This document shows, one piece after another, positions 23,183-35,023 of a DNA stretch of 64,000 nucleotides. Source of the stretch: Purshia tridentata (taxonomy: Eukaryota > Streptophyta > Magnoliopsida > Rosales > Rosaceae). Under the pieces are notes generated by a model, which worked only from the letters and a program-made list of their open reading frames with translations, had not been told where the DNA came from and did not search any database. Where the stretch lies: positions 62,001 to 126,000 of the forward strand of contig QANT01003857.1 of assembly GCA_003254885.1 (NCBI GenBank), given 5' to 3'. Position 1 is the stretch's first letter; every line of letters starts with the position of its first letter. Both the position numbers and the translations under genes were made by a program.

Positions 23183-25670
23183 ATGGCGGAAGATCTTGTG
23201 CTCGACACAGCCATCAGAGACTGGGTTCTGATCCCTCTGTCGGTGGTTATGGTCCTTATAGGAGTCCTCCGATACTTCGTCTCCAAGCTCATGCGCTCCA
23301 ACCAAGTCCCCGATGCCAAAATCGTCAAAGAAGGGTCTGTCTCTAAAACCCATACATGCTTATTTACATTTATACATATTTACCTACGTACATACATACA
23401 GAAATTTAGTTCTCTGACTTTGTGAAATTAAATTTCGTGGTGAAATTCAGGCAATTGATTATTAGGGCTCGGAATTTACGTGCGTCTGCTAATTTCATAC
23501 CTCCAAAGTCGTTTCGTGCTCGCAGATTTTATTTCAGCAACGAGGTTTGCTAATAATTCCCCCTGTAGTTTCTAATTAAGCATGTAATTCCCTTTATAAC
23601 TCTCAAATTGACAACATGCTTGTTCATCTTCAAATCATAAACTGGAAAGAAATTTTATTTATTCGTCTTGTTAATGAGTTGAGTTTAGCATTGGGTACTA
23701 TTTAATTTGGATTGGAAATTTGAAACCTTTTAATATGGAATTCACCGTAGCAAGAATTCTTCGTTTAGTAAAAAATTCACCTTCAAATAACATTTAAGAG
23801 ATGCTATGCTGATTAAAATCACAATATTTATTGTATTGAGAAGATGAATATGAGAAATTTTAATGCTGTCTGTGTGGTTAGATGGTGTGTGAACTTTGGT
23901 TTATATGCTTTAGGGGTTGTTTCAAGGATGTGAATTTGCTCAAAATTAGTTTGAAGTCTGCTATCTTACCGTGATTTTGTTGATATTGCACTATGGCAGG
24001 AAAATGGGTTATTATTTGTTCCTAAGGGTCAGGCTCAGAATGCTCAAGCGCAAATGTTCTCTGATCCGAACATGGCCATGGATATGATGAAGAAAAATCT
24101 ATCTATGATCATACCCCAGGTATTTCAAATTGTACGAGTTTTATTGTAATGTGGCGTGATATGCTCAGATATGGTAACTGATAGTTTTATGATTAATTTC
24201 GTGTCTGCCAGACTCTTACTTTTGCATGGGTCAACTTTTTCTTCTCAGGATTTGTAGCAGGTTAGTTTCTGTTCCTCTGAGCCATTTTCTCAATTCCTAA
24301 GTTATGTAACTACTTTGTCTGGGATGTGAATCTTGAAATTACTCGGACTTGTGACTTCTAAATTGTGCTGTTTTTTTTCCCAATTTTTATCATACTGAGA
24401 TTTAGCAACTATATGATTAATGTTTTAGTCTTTTATGTCACTAATTATTTCCTTTCACCTTGGTTTTACAAAAAATTTTCCTTTCTTTTCTGTATGCATC
24501 ATAGATTATTATGAATCAGCCCCAAAATTTCCTATTGACTGATCTTCACTACTAACGTAAATATCAATATTATATGTTTAAGTTATCATGTTATGAATGT
24601 TTCCTTTTATTTTCCACAGCCAAAATACCCTTTCCTCTTACTCAAAGGTTCAGGTCAATGCTCCAGAATGGGATTGACTTAAGCACTGTTGATGTTAGCT
24701 ATGTCAGTAGCCGTTCATGGTACTTGTCCATGTTTTTAATCCATCCAGTTATTTAATTATTCTTTCCTCTGAATTGATCTTCCACCTCTTGGGTGTTTTC
24801 TTAGCTGATTGTCTTTAATTGTTCATAATCACTTCTCCAGGTACTTTCTCAATCTGTTTGGATTAAGAGGTTTGTTCAGTCTCATTCTGGGAGAAGAAAA
24901 TGGTTAGTACCAGCTTATATAATTATTACATTCTAATATTTTTCATACTTAGAAATGCATGTTGAGTATCTTTTTACATGTGTAGCATCACAACTTTGGT
25001 CCAGAATTTTTATGATTATTAGGAGTTTTATAAGGTTGGTATACTAAAGTAAACTTTTCTTATGCAGCCATGGATGATACTCAGCGTATGATGCAAATGA
25101 GTGGGTTCGGCTTTGATCCATCAAAGGTATTAACAACTATGAACTTTGTCTGTAGTCCTCTTTCAAGGTTTAAGGGTCATTAACCTTAATATATGTCAGA
25201 TGCCGTTCTTCAATATGTACTTTCTTTTTTTTTGGTCAGTTTCTTTTCCCTCTTTGATTCATCGAAGGCATGATGAACTTAAGTGTTTATCTGTAGCCCT
25301 CTTTTAAGGTTTAAGGCTAATTAATTTCAATAGATATCAGATTGCGTTCACCAATTACTTTCTTTTCATTTTGAATCCTTTTTCTGTTGTGTTTTACTGT
25401 TGGTCTGTTGGCCTGCCCAATCTGTTTCTAAAATCAATATTTATTTTTCTTTTCTTATTTTGACTTTCAAATTACGTAGTTGGGTCACTCAGAGGACCAT
25501 TATGCCACAAAACGACTCATAATCTAATGCGTTTTGCTTTTTTTTTTATTTTTTTTATTGGTCAGAGTTTGGGTGCTGAGAAGGACAGTCTTGATATAGT
25601 CCAGCATGATTGGGCCTTACCAAAATTTGAGCACCGTGCTGAAGCAGTATTAAAAAACCTTGTCAGGTGA
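23183..25670 (+). CDS. ER membrane protein complex subunit 3 (EMC3)
   Basis: Eight coding exons (23183-23334, 23451-23544, 24000-24119, 24212-24260, 24620-24719, 24841-24902, 25068-25126, 25566-25670) join to 246 residues, matching the family length. EMC3 is the YidC/Oxa1/Get1-related core subunit of the EMC insertase, which places tail-anchored and multipass proteins into the ER membrane. Visible features: a first membrane segment at about 15-32 ([18 protein letters not shown]), the cytosolic coiled region with [14 protein letters not shown], a second segment [16 protein letters not shown] (about 123-138), [18 protein letters not shown], and a third segment [16 protein letters not shown] (about 173-188), ending in a polar tail. 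The likely Arabidopsis counterpart is At4g12590. Confidence 0.95.
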
Positions 25671-27482
25671 AGAATGAAATCATGCGGTTGGCTGCTCGAC
25701 TGAAGCATCGTTCTCTCTGCTTCTGTGCTTCAGTCATGTGTCTCGTCGACCAGCAGTGAAATGAAGCCCAGTTTTTTTTTTTTTTTTGGGCCAAGAAATG
25801 AAGTCCAGTTAGACCTACGAAGTTTATAGTAACTTTTGTGAAACACATTTTGTTGTAGTCTGTAGCTGCTTAAAGTTGAACTTATTTTGATCATCCAAAA
25901 CGCATTACAGGATGAAGGTTTTCTAATCAAATCTTGGGACTCGTATTTTTTACCGAAAGCTACCTGTGACATTAAATTTTGGTTGTAGGGTGCATTATGG
26001 TACAAAAGGAGAAAAGCCATTAAATATTGGAATGATTGTTAGAAATTTGCTGGAAAAAGATTGTACAACAGTAGAAGTAAGAGCTCACCTGTTCGAACCT
26101 TTTCTTCCTTTAATAAAATAAAAAAAAACAGTAAGAGACCTACTTTAATTAATATGATTAGCATCGAATGAATATAGTCTGCAACTTTAAAGATTCCGTA
26201 GATTCAAGATGAAGCAGCCATCCAATTCCATAGTGGCTGAAACTTCGGAGGCTTTGATTGATTGATAACTCCTGTCGAAGCCCCCACCTTTGCTTGAATT
26301 GAATATGTGAAAGAACAGACAAAACTTAAGAGAAAACAGGAAAAAGAAAAGGTATATATTGCTTACCAAAAGAATGGAAAGATTAAAAGGAAGAAAGAGA
26401 TGTTTGCCTAACTAAATAATACAAGTGATGAACAATGAAGTATGACATAGATAAAAGGCTATCTGAACTTGAAGTTACTTTCTGGTTAGGCTAAGGTCAC
26501 TCATCACTGGCTTCTTAACTTCTTATAACTACTAATATATCTATGTCACCTATGTCAGCTACATCATTCACAGATGAGAGGAATGCAAACTTAATTGAAA
26601 CACAATATTGAAAAATAAATACAACTCAATTAAAAACTAGTTGTTTTGATCTAATGGTGTATAGATTTTTATTTATTTGTTTAGTATGTTTGATTTTTAA
26701 TAGAAATGCAAACAAAAACCGGCCACCTTTCACCTATGCATACACCACATCAAGTCATCAACCATTATGCATGGTTTGGAGACAAGCATGGCCAAATCAG
26801 CTGACGTGTATGCTAATACACCTACACTAATAAGAGAAATTGACTCATGGGTCCCACCTCTTAAGCGAGCTAGACAAACTTGTCCACCTACATCATCAGC
26901 GCTGAATGATTCAGATCCATACTCATGGCTAGAAGATTCGACACAAAATGAATAAAAGTAAAATAATTAGAATAGGAAAAAGTCATTCTCATTAAACGCT
27001 TTTTCTAACTATTTGGATTCAAAATAAAAATGAAGTTTATTTTCTCTCTTTTTTTCATTAATGGCAGTGAATCGAAATAAAAATTAATTTAATTATTAGC
27101 ATATCTTTGTACAAAATATATTTTTAATGTGTATTTTGAGATTATTAAGAAAGTGAGATAATTTTGGTATGAAACTATGACTTGATGGAATTGGGTCAAT
27201 AACAGGTGCCCCAAAGAGTGTAATTACTGAGAAAGGAGGGATCTTATTACTATTTTGGAATAGACTACATTTAATTTTCAAATGTAAGAAAAAAAGGGTT
27301 GGAGTGAAATGAAAGTGACTCTTATTTTTTCTACTCTCATTCTATATTAGTAAGTGGTCTCTCCTAATAATTTTATGTATAAGTGTAATATTATGTAACC
27401 AACCAAACATATGTACGGGCCAATGAGCCATTAGAGTTTGTTGTTCCATCTGGCCATCCCATGTAATTGTTATAATCTATAG
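25671..27482. other. Intergenic downstream of EMC3
   Basis: EMC3 3'UTR followed by AT-rich sequence. A 63-codon open frame at 26767-26955 and a few others show no family resemblance. No gene called. Confidence 0.4.
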
Positions 27483-27750
27483 ACGTTGTTTGATGTCTAG
27501 AGTTGGACTTGATAGGATAAATCGTGCCTAGATTAGTGTGTATTCAATGAAGAAAATAAAGAGTATCTTCTAATTACTTGAAGAAAGAAGATGAATTAGT
27601 CATAAGGGGAAACTTATCCTCACTAATCACACAAAATGGTGTGATTAGTGAGGATAAGTTTCTCCTTATGACTGATTCATAGTCTTCCTTCAAGTTAAAG
27701 TTTCTTCCTTAAATACATATGAATATAATCATTAATCCTATCTAGTTCAA
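27483..27750. mobile_element. MITE, family M1 copy A
   Basis: Terminal inverted repeats: the start near GTTGGACTTGATAGGATAA is mirrored by TTAATCCTATCTAGTTCAAC at the end. The centre is a strong hairpin, with GTCATAAGGGGAAACTTATC and its complement facing each other around 27600-27675. Internal motifs (cataagg, aacttatcc, an Aat/TTT-flanked palindrome) are shared with copies B, C and D. The outer ~18 bases of the right end appear to be lost where copy B begins. Confidence 0.75.
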
Positions 27751-28058
27751 CTTATCTCGTTTGATTATTAGAATTGAATTGGAAAAGATAAATGCCAAAT
27801 TTATGTGTATTTGAGAAGGAAATTTTTAACTTAAAGGAATGATATAAAATAAGATGGATAAATTATGAAGAAAACTTATTCCCAGTAATCCCCTCAAAAT
27901 GGTGGGGATTAGCAAAAATAACATTTTTCTTATGACTAAGCTATTTTCTTTTCGTCTTCTTTTTTTAAGTTAGAAAACACTCTTCATCTTCTACCTTAAT
28001 ACACATAAATCTTGTCATCATTTTTAATCCAATCCTAAATGCCAAATGAGTCCTTACT
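27751..28058. mobile_element. MITE, family M1 copy B (abuts copy A)
   Basis: Aligns along its length with the better preserved copy at 42169-42464: start CTCGTTTGATTATTAGAATT, internal CAAAATGGTGGGGATTAGC, end AATCCAATCCTAAATGCCAA. Directly adjoins copy A, so it either inserted into A's end or the two landed side by side. Confidence 0.75.
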
Positions 28059-28457
28059 TTCCAAGAATGAATTTGATCACACGCAAGTCAAGGCATGATT
28101 TGGTTTAGTTACTTACGTCCAAAATTCGAGTTAATCTGTAATATCATATGGATCCACAATAACATACTAAATTCTTGGTGGGATCTCTCATCGACCAATT
28201 TGCCCTTAACTTGGGTATAGTTTTGTAGGGTGTTCCTTAGCTGAAAATCGTTAATTTTTAGCAAATTAGCATTCAACCCAATAAGGATTTTACAATTTAA
28301 ATTCCATTAACATTGGATTTGATTAAGTAATCGATTTATTAACAAAAGAAAAAAATTATCATCAAATCAAATGTAATGATAATAGAATTATATGTATAAT
28401 ACACCATCCGAACTTTTATTATTTTTATGCTTTAAGTGCCTATAAAATCATAGAATT
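28059..28457. other. AT-rich intergenic spacer
   Basis: Nothing recognisable between the M1 MITE pair and the tandem-repeat element. Confidence 0.4.
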
Positions 28458-29735
28458 ATAAAGGGCAACTTTTTTTAAACCCCCTAACTACCAAAAAAAT
28501 TTTCTAAGCTCCTACTCATTTATAAACTCTCCCAAAACCCCCTAAAACATATAATGTCTCTTTTACCTTTCTGACGCTCTGACGCGCGCCCAGTGTAACT
28601 GTATTTTATAAACAGTTACATCTTCACTAAAAACAGTTACACTGAAACTAAATATCAAAGCTACATACATTCACTAACACAATCATACACATACATTCAG
28701 TTTCACTAATACGACAAGCCATTAATTACAATTACACGCACATTACTAAAATTGAATTTCAGACATACAATTACGCTAAAAAACTTCAGTTACACTGAAA
28801 TTGATTTAGTTACACTAAAAAATTTATCTCTGCCATTCTTTCAACAGCCAATAGCAAGATAAAGCTGAGGGGATTCAGTTTGATACCTAAGTCAAGGCCA
28901 ACAGCCGCTACAATCGCCGGAAAACTCCAGGAGAAACCGCAGCCTTCGAAGCTTCGCAACGTCTTGCTCAGTGGTCATCGGAGTGAGGGAATGGCATAGA
29001 GAGACTTAGCATGAAGAGAGGAAGCTATTGGTGCCAGAGTTAGACAGCCACGCTGTCGGAAAAAGTAGATCGCTGGCGAAGGCTTTGGTGCAGTTTGAAG
29101 AGCTGAGGGGATTCAGTTTGATACCTAAGTCAAGGCCAACAGCCGCTACAATCGCCGGAAAACTCCAGGAGAAACCGCAGCCTTCGAAGCTTCGCAACGT
29201 CTTGCTCAGTGGTCATCGGAGTGAGGGAATGGCATGGAGAGACTTAGCATGAAGAGAGGAAGCTATTGGTGCCAGAGTTAGACAGCCACGCTGTCGGAAT
29301 AAGTAGATCGCTGGCGAAGGCTTTGGTGCAGTTTGAAGTTGTTTCGCCGCTGTCGAGGGTCGGTTGGATGATCGGTGGGTACTACTGTGTTTGTCACAAG
29401 AAGAGTAAGGTGACCATGGTAGTCTCATCGGCAGTCATCACCGGACGATGGACAAAGCTCTGGCACAGTTGCGCAAGGAGAGAGAGAAAGGGAATGTAGA
29501 GGAGAAAGAGTAAACACAAACTGCAGGAGAGAGAGATAGAGAGAAATTAAAATGTGGTTATGTTTTGTCTAGGGTTATAATTAAAATATTATAAAAATAA
29601 AGGTCAAACTTAGTTAGATATTAGTTGACTAGGGAGTTTTGGGAGAGATTAAGTTCATAATAGGGGGTTTAGGGAGAGTTTAATATAAGCTGGGGGTTTA
29701 GAAATATTCTAGCTCTAATTTAAGGGTTTTGGCAC
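28458..29735. mobile_element. Candidate non-autonomous DNA element with captured GC-rich segment
   Basis: The left edge carries repeated C-rich pieces (AAACCCCCTAACTACC at about 28477, AACTCTCCCAAAACCCCCTA at about 28527) and the right edge carries their approximate complements (AGGGAGTTTTGGGAGAGATT at about 29631 and AGGGGGTTTAGGGAGAGTTT at about 29662), giving degenerate inverted ends. The left third has several copies of CAGTTACACTGAAA-like sequence. The middle (about 28863-29510) is far richer in GC and has coding-like composition, suggesting a captured gene fragment of the Pack-MULE kind. No transposase is present. Exact ends and superfamily are uncertain. Confidence 0.5.
28863..29338. 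repeat. 238 bp tandem duplication, two units
   Basis: Units 28863-29100 and 29101-29338 are head to tail with a period of exactly 238 bases and only about two mismatches, so the duplication is recent. The period is not a multiple of three, so it would shift any reading frame through it. The segment is not recognised. Confidence 0.93.
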
Positions 29736-29863
29736 ATTTGCATAATTATAAAACCAAGCTACATTGGATTAGGTTAAATTTTATTGAAATTTTCATGAGG
29801 TAATCTGTTATTCGATCAAATCTTTTAGATTAGACATCCAATCTAACCGTTCAAAATCATTAA

Positions 29864-30517
29864 GGCTCCGTTTGAGATTGTAGTGAAACACCCAAAAGCT
29901 GTAGTGAGTGACAATTCTAGGTCACTCACAACAGTTTTAGTGTTTGGTAAAAATTTAAAAACTGTAGTGACTCACAATTTGAGGTCACTCACTACAGAAA
30001 CCCACTACAACTTGAAACCTGTTTTTCAAAACTATAGTAAGTGAAAGTTGTAGGCTCCCATATTAAAAATTTTTTTTGCCCAATATATCCTCAATGTTTT
30101 TACAAAATCATAAAAAATATCTCAACATATTCCACCATACGCTCTTTATTTTCATTGTTCTTAATATTATTAATCATGATATTTTATTTGTACCATTAAA
30201 ATTAAAATATTTCAACAAAAATAATATGCATACTTATTTAATAATTTTGTTTTGTGCACAAAAAATTATAAACTAGTAAAATACCATTTTTTTCCCAAAC
30301 AAATAAGTTAAAAACATTTTCAGCATCATGTCTGTTTTAGTAATTATAAATAGTCACAGCAGTTTTATATTATAATTTACCAAACACTGTTATACTGCAC
30401 AGCAGTTTTGAAAACATAGTTTACCAAACACTCAGCTGACTTTACTTCACAGCTGTTTTATTTCACAGCTGTTTTACTTCACAGCAATTTTACTTCATAA
30501 CAATACCAAACTAAGCC
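29864..30517. mobile_element. Tourist-like (PIF/Harbinger-type) MITE
   Basis: A 654 bp element starts GGCTCCGTTTG and ends CCAAACTAAGCC, i.e. imperfect inverted ends, flanked by the trinucleotide TAA on both sides (29861-29863 and 30518-30520), the favoured target of PIF/Harbinger elements. Subterminal regions carry repeats of GTAGTGAGTGAC- and CACAGCTGTTTTA-like motifs. It has no coding capacity. Confidence 0.8.
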
Positions 30518-30520
30518 TAA

Positions 30521-32180
30521 AACTAAAAAAGTGAATTTAAATTGAATTAAACTAGTCGTTTTGAACCGATTGAGTTAGATTTTAAACACACCTAAGAGCA
30601 AAAAAATTAAAATCAGAAAGGGTAGTAGGGTACATGTGTTTGATAATACGATCAGAGCAATGAGTGTAATCCAGCAGGGCAAATCTGACGGCTGCAAGTG
30701 GGTCCCGAGTCACGAGCCTCTGACCTGGAAAGATCAACAAGCATGGCCCACAGGGCCCACGCAGCCCTCATCTTTAGTAAGGGCGGTTCGCAAAGCCAAG
30801 CGCAATGGGCTGAAAGGATGCAAAAGTTTGCCACGGCACCGTTTTAAACTTTTTTTCCTGTGGGCCCGATCAGATGCAATGGAATGATCGTAGGTGGTGA
30901 TGGGTGGGTCCACCCGAGGCACCGGCCTAGACGTTGTTTTCTTTTGTTTGGCTCACGTCCATTGAGGAAAGATCGACCGATCAATCAACTTGTTTTTTAT
31001 TTTGGCTTCAAACTCCAGCCATTATGATTATGAATGAAACCTTAAAATTCGTAAACAATTTGACTATAATAGTGAAAGTTGCTTCCCTCTTTTTAACCAC
31101 TCAACAAAATGCCATCAAGCTTCAACCCCTTTTTTTTTAGTAGAAAATTATTTTGTAAGCACAGCATTGTACGTGAACATTTTTTTTACCCTTAAAATGT
31201 TTACGAGTTTATATTTTAACTATGAAGATATATCAATAATATGAATGTTATTTTATTCACTACAAAAAGGTGATAGTGAGCAAAATATTTCTCTATATGA
31301 TATAGGTCTTTTATCATTATATTTGTTTTTTTAAATTTTTTTATCATTATATGTTTTTGGATTTAATACTTATATATTCTATCAAAGACCGACTCCAAAT
31401 TATTTTGATTTTATATAAATTAATTTAATTTATCTCTAGTGCTATAATTGAATTATATTGCAGATTCCGTGCATGGTCCATCCCATGCCTTTTAGGCATT
31501 GAGTATAAAAATAAATAAAAAGGCAAGACAGGTAAACTGTTATAATTCATTGAGGGTTGCTCAAATTAAAATTATATTCATGAGGTGGTTCCCATTTTGT
31601 TTAAGAAGAAGAAGAAGAATAGTTTTGAATCCAACTTTTTTCATAATATGAGAAAGTTGGAATACTCAAACTAAATTGAATTTTCAAAAATCTTTACGTA
31701 AATTTTGTATGCAAAGAGAAAAACTTTTTCCCCAAATTAAAGTTAAATTTACTTCTAATAGGGCCTACTAATTAACACAAAAATTAGTGGCAAAACAAAT
31801 AGAGTTACAAGAACATGAATGCATGATGGTTAGTCCCCTACATGCCCCACTGCACAAAACACAGGAAAACCCACTCAAAAGAAAGATATGATGCTGATAT
31901 GAGAAATGGCCTCCACCATTTGGCATTCTAATTTATTGTCTACAAATTAAAGCTAGCCATTTGCATTAGAAATATCTTATGAAAAATATACTTTAATTCT
32001 TAAAAAGAAAAAAAACAAACCAAAAACATATACAACTAGACAAGTTAATGTCCTTTAATTTGTGTCAGTGACATGTGGTGTCAAATTGCATGCTAAAAGA
32101 TTCTTCAAGTGCTCACACTGACACAGTTACACTCCCCCTCTTTCTTTTTCCTATTTTTTAAGTTACAGTGAAGCACTCAC
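30521..32180. other. Intergenic upstream of the Glu/Ala-rich gene
   Basis: About 30650-30950 is conspicuously GC-richer than its surroundings but has frames open for only 60-83 codons and no recognisable protein; the rest is AT-rich. The last few hundred bases are likely promoter. Confidence 0.4.
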
Positions 32181-32184
32181 ACAT

Positions 32185-32194
32185 CTATATATAG
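32185..32194 (+). promoter_or_regulatory. TATA-box candidate for the Glu/Ala-rich gene
   Basis: CTATATATAG lies about 125 bases before the ATG at 32315, in a suitable place for a core promoter. Confidence 0.5.
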
Positions 32195-32314
32195 CTCTCA
32201 CATTGATCATTTCTTTCACTCACTAGCAATTGCTCTTTATTCCTTTCATCTTGATTCTTGAAGCATCCCTTCTCCCAATTTTCTGTTCATTTTTAGCTAC
32301 CCTTTGCTCTAGAA

Positions 32315-33431
32315 ATGGCCACTGTTGAGGTAATTAGAGCTATATTGGTATTGTTTTTGTTTTGGTGCTCTTTGGTTTTAAAACAACTCAGCTGCATTTA
32401 GATGGTGACAGTTCATAGTTCAGTCCAGCATTATACTGGTGGTGATCTACTTAAGCAGTGTAGAAACTTATTGCTCTGATTGTCATTTGATATATCACTT
32501 ATGTTCTTGTTTATAGCTAGAATTCAAATCTGGCCTGCTTCAATTGATAAATCAGTGTCTTCTTCATGCTTGTGATATGTGATCTGCCTGTTCCAGGCTC
32601 ATGCAGTGCCACTTGTCATTGTTTGCTTAGCTGGTGATCCATCCATATGAGCATACTTATCGTTCATTATGTTATTAATTCTTTCTTAACTTCACCATGA
32701 TTGAGAAACAATAAAATTCGAAACTCACTTTGTACCTTTCCAATCAATCTACCAACCACTATTGTTAGCATTATGTATACGGTCTAAGCTTAGCTAATAT
32801 GTATATGAATATCAGATCATCATAAAACTACTAGCTTAATTATTTGAACCTTATTTTTTTTCCCGTTGTGAGCTATCTAACCAATTAAGATTATGACTGA
32901 TCATTGTTTAACAAAACTTGGTGGTTAAAGGTTGCACCAGCACCAGCTCTACAAGAGAATGAGGCACAGACAGTTGAGGTGACCAAGACTCATGAGAAGA
33001 CTGAGAAAACCGCAGAAAAGGCTGTGACTGCACCAGCTGCCCCTGAGTCTGAGACAGCAACCACCCAAGAGCCAAAGGAAACAACACCAGCAGAAGCAGA
33101 GACTGAGGCAGAGGCTAAGGCAGAGACAGAGAAAGCCGATGCCCCCGAAGCCGAAGCTCCACCTGCTGAGGTTGAGACCAAGGAGGTGACAGAGGAAGCC
33201 AAGGCTGAGACAGAGGAGAAGGCAGCAACAGAAGCAGAGAAAATAGTGAAAGAAGAGCCAAAAGAAGAGGTGAAAGCAGAGGCTGCTGTTGCAGAGGCTG
33301 AGACCAAAGAAGAGACCACTGAAACTGATGAGGCACCAGTAGCAGCCCCAGTTGAGGAAGAGAAACCACTCGAAGCAGCAGCAGAGGAGAAGGCTACCAC
33401 AGAAGTTCCAGTTGAGAAGACTGAGGAGTAG
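32315..33431 (+). CDS. Glu/Ala/Lys/Thr-rich low-complexity protein
   Basis: Two coding exons: a five-codon first exon (32315-32329, MATVE) and 32931-33431, joined in phase across a 601-base GT-AG intron, giving 171 residues. The protein is almost entirely Glu, Ala, Lys, Thr, Pro and Val with repeated EAETEAEAKAETEK- and KEEPKEEVKAEA-like runs. It has no signal peptide and no membrane segment. It should be highly acidic and disordered, or form extended charged helices. Similar plant proteins are annotated as neurofilament-like, proteoglycan-like or simply uncharacterised; I cannot assign a function. The ATG at 32315 fits a TATA box about 125 bases upstream. The frame of exon 2 is open upstream into the intron, so a one-exon model starting near 32904 is possible but less likely. 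Confidence 0.8.
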
Positions 33432-34125
33432 AAGATGATTTATATGATATAATCAGAGATTCAGAAATGTTTTGGGGGGCGCTCCTTTTTGAGGTTTCAT
33501 GTGTCAAAGTTGGTCAGCTTTTTTGTTACATTTGTTTTTATTTTTTATTTTATAATTTAAATGAATGGGGTTTTGGCATTTGGAATCTAAACTTGTAGTA
33601 AGCACCTGGGTCTATCTATAGGGCTAATATATGAGATCAACACAATGATATGGTGGAGGATGTTGGTCTAAGAGGGTCCTGAAGAGTTGTAATTGATATG
33701 GTGTGAAAGGGGTGTGATTTATGTTAGTTTTGAATAATATTATTGCTCTTATATATTCTTGTTTTGGTATAGACTACAAAATTTCCTATGTTAAAAACTT
33801 TGCTGGTTCTCTTGCTTTGATTATCTTAAATGGTGAGAATGAATGAGATAAAAATTAGGACTAAGATAAGTTTAGAATTCGAGTTCCTTTAATTTAATTA
33901 AAAAAAAAAACACAAATCTGTTCCAAAACACAACAGGGTCAATTGATCATGGCACGTTAAGGACTACTCCTACAACATTTCTCACAGAGAAAAGAAAATG
34001 CAAACAATAGAAGGAACCCACAACATATATGAAACGAGACTCCAGCTGCTCCAAAAAAGCTGCTTGAATAGTTGAATTGATTATAATAATATCCAAGAAT
34101 ATGATAATACAATCATATTATATTA
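33432..34125. other. 3' region of the Glu/Ala-rich gene and spacer
   Basis: About 33432-33770 is its probable 3' untranslated region. The remainder is AT-rich with no gene visible. Confidence 0.45.
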
Positions 34126-34275
34126 CTACTTCATGTCAGAAACCTGAAAAAGAGAAAGCAAGGGGTGAAGGCCAGTGGGGATTTCTGGGAAGACTGGAAT
34201 CTTCACCTTTTTGAGATAACCTCCATATAAAATGATGATAATCCCTATAATGATTACAATGCCTATGCTACCCAT
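34126..34275 (-). CDS. Possible 49-residue membrane microprotein
   Basis: A short open frame from an ATG at 34275 to a TAG at 34128-34126. The first 20 residues are a strong hydrophobic helix (GSIGIVIIIGIIIILYGGY), followed by a basic KKVK and a Pro-rich polar tail (IPVFPEIPTGLHPLL). The layout, membrane helix then positive charges, is what one expects of a single-pass microprotein. The start context CCCATGG is only partly favourable. The frame is open for three more Trp/Ala-type codons upstream but stops soon after, so there may be an upstream exon I cannot see. It could be chance. Confidence 0.3.
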   Translation of the reverse strand: MGSIGIVIIIGIIIILYGGYLKKVKIPVFPEIPTGLHPLLSLFQVSDMK

Positions 34276-35023
34276 GGGCCAAGCCACAAAGTCGGAAGGT
34301 ATTTATCCGTAAATTGTGTAAATATTTTATCCAACAACATATGTTTCTCCCAATAAAATCCTTGAATAAATCAAATTTTCAAAATCAGGTAACAGTACCA
34401 CTAGTGTGAATCTGTAATTTTGTAAGAACCATGTTGGATCGTCTATATGTATGCATGCATGCTGTAAAGCCCGTAACTGTAAGGGCAATTGGATTCGACT
34501 CTCGCATGGGGCAAATGTAGTGCCGCTCCGACAAAGAGCATGCATTCTATACACAAAAAGACATACATATATTACAGCCAGCAACATTTGCAGACACTAA
34601 AAAAAGATATTTCATATATATAAATAGCCAGAGACTATAAAGTACATCAATGAGGAAATAATTACCATAGCATAATAGTAGGACAGATACGGGTAAATCT
34701 TTGTATAGATTTGCATGTCATTGCATGATCTGTGTGTACTAAACATGTCATGAAAACCAACATCCGTTGAGCAGAGAAATTTTTCTTATTTCCTGCCTCC
34801 TGATTTATTTATACTATACCTATATAAACAGTTGACAAAAAGGGCAATGACATTGCAAACCATTAACAAAGAAAACACAACTACAGCACCTTCTAACATA
34901 ATCCAATGTCAACAAAAGACCATGACAGTATCCTATAATCTGTACAAGCTGAGTACGAACGAGTCTTTCTATGTGCAGTCAAATCCCCCTTTTTACCCCC
35001 AAAATGCAGATGCAACCAATATA

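Noticed and set aside
26767-26955. 62-residue open frame with Pro/Ser/Thr-rich composition
   Set aside because: No recognisable family, no splice partners and weak start context; likely chance in an intergenic tract.
30650-30950. GC-rich island with several overlapping open frames
   Set aside because: Frames are short on both strands and resemble nothing known; without transcript data it cannot be called a gene or a promoter.
32990-33400. 136-residue Ser/Ala-rich frame on the minus strand
   Set aside because: It is the shadow of the Glu/Ala-rich coding exon on the other strand, produced by its repetitive codons.
34480-34510. GGATTCGACTCTCGC, another B-box-like motif
   Set aside because: Flanking sequence does not fold as a tRNA and has no A box at the required spacing.
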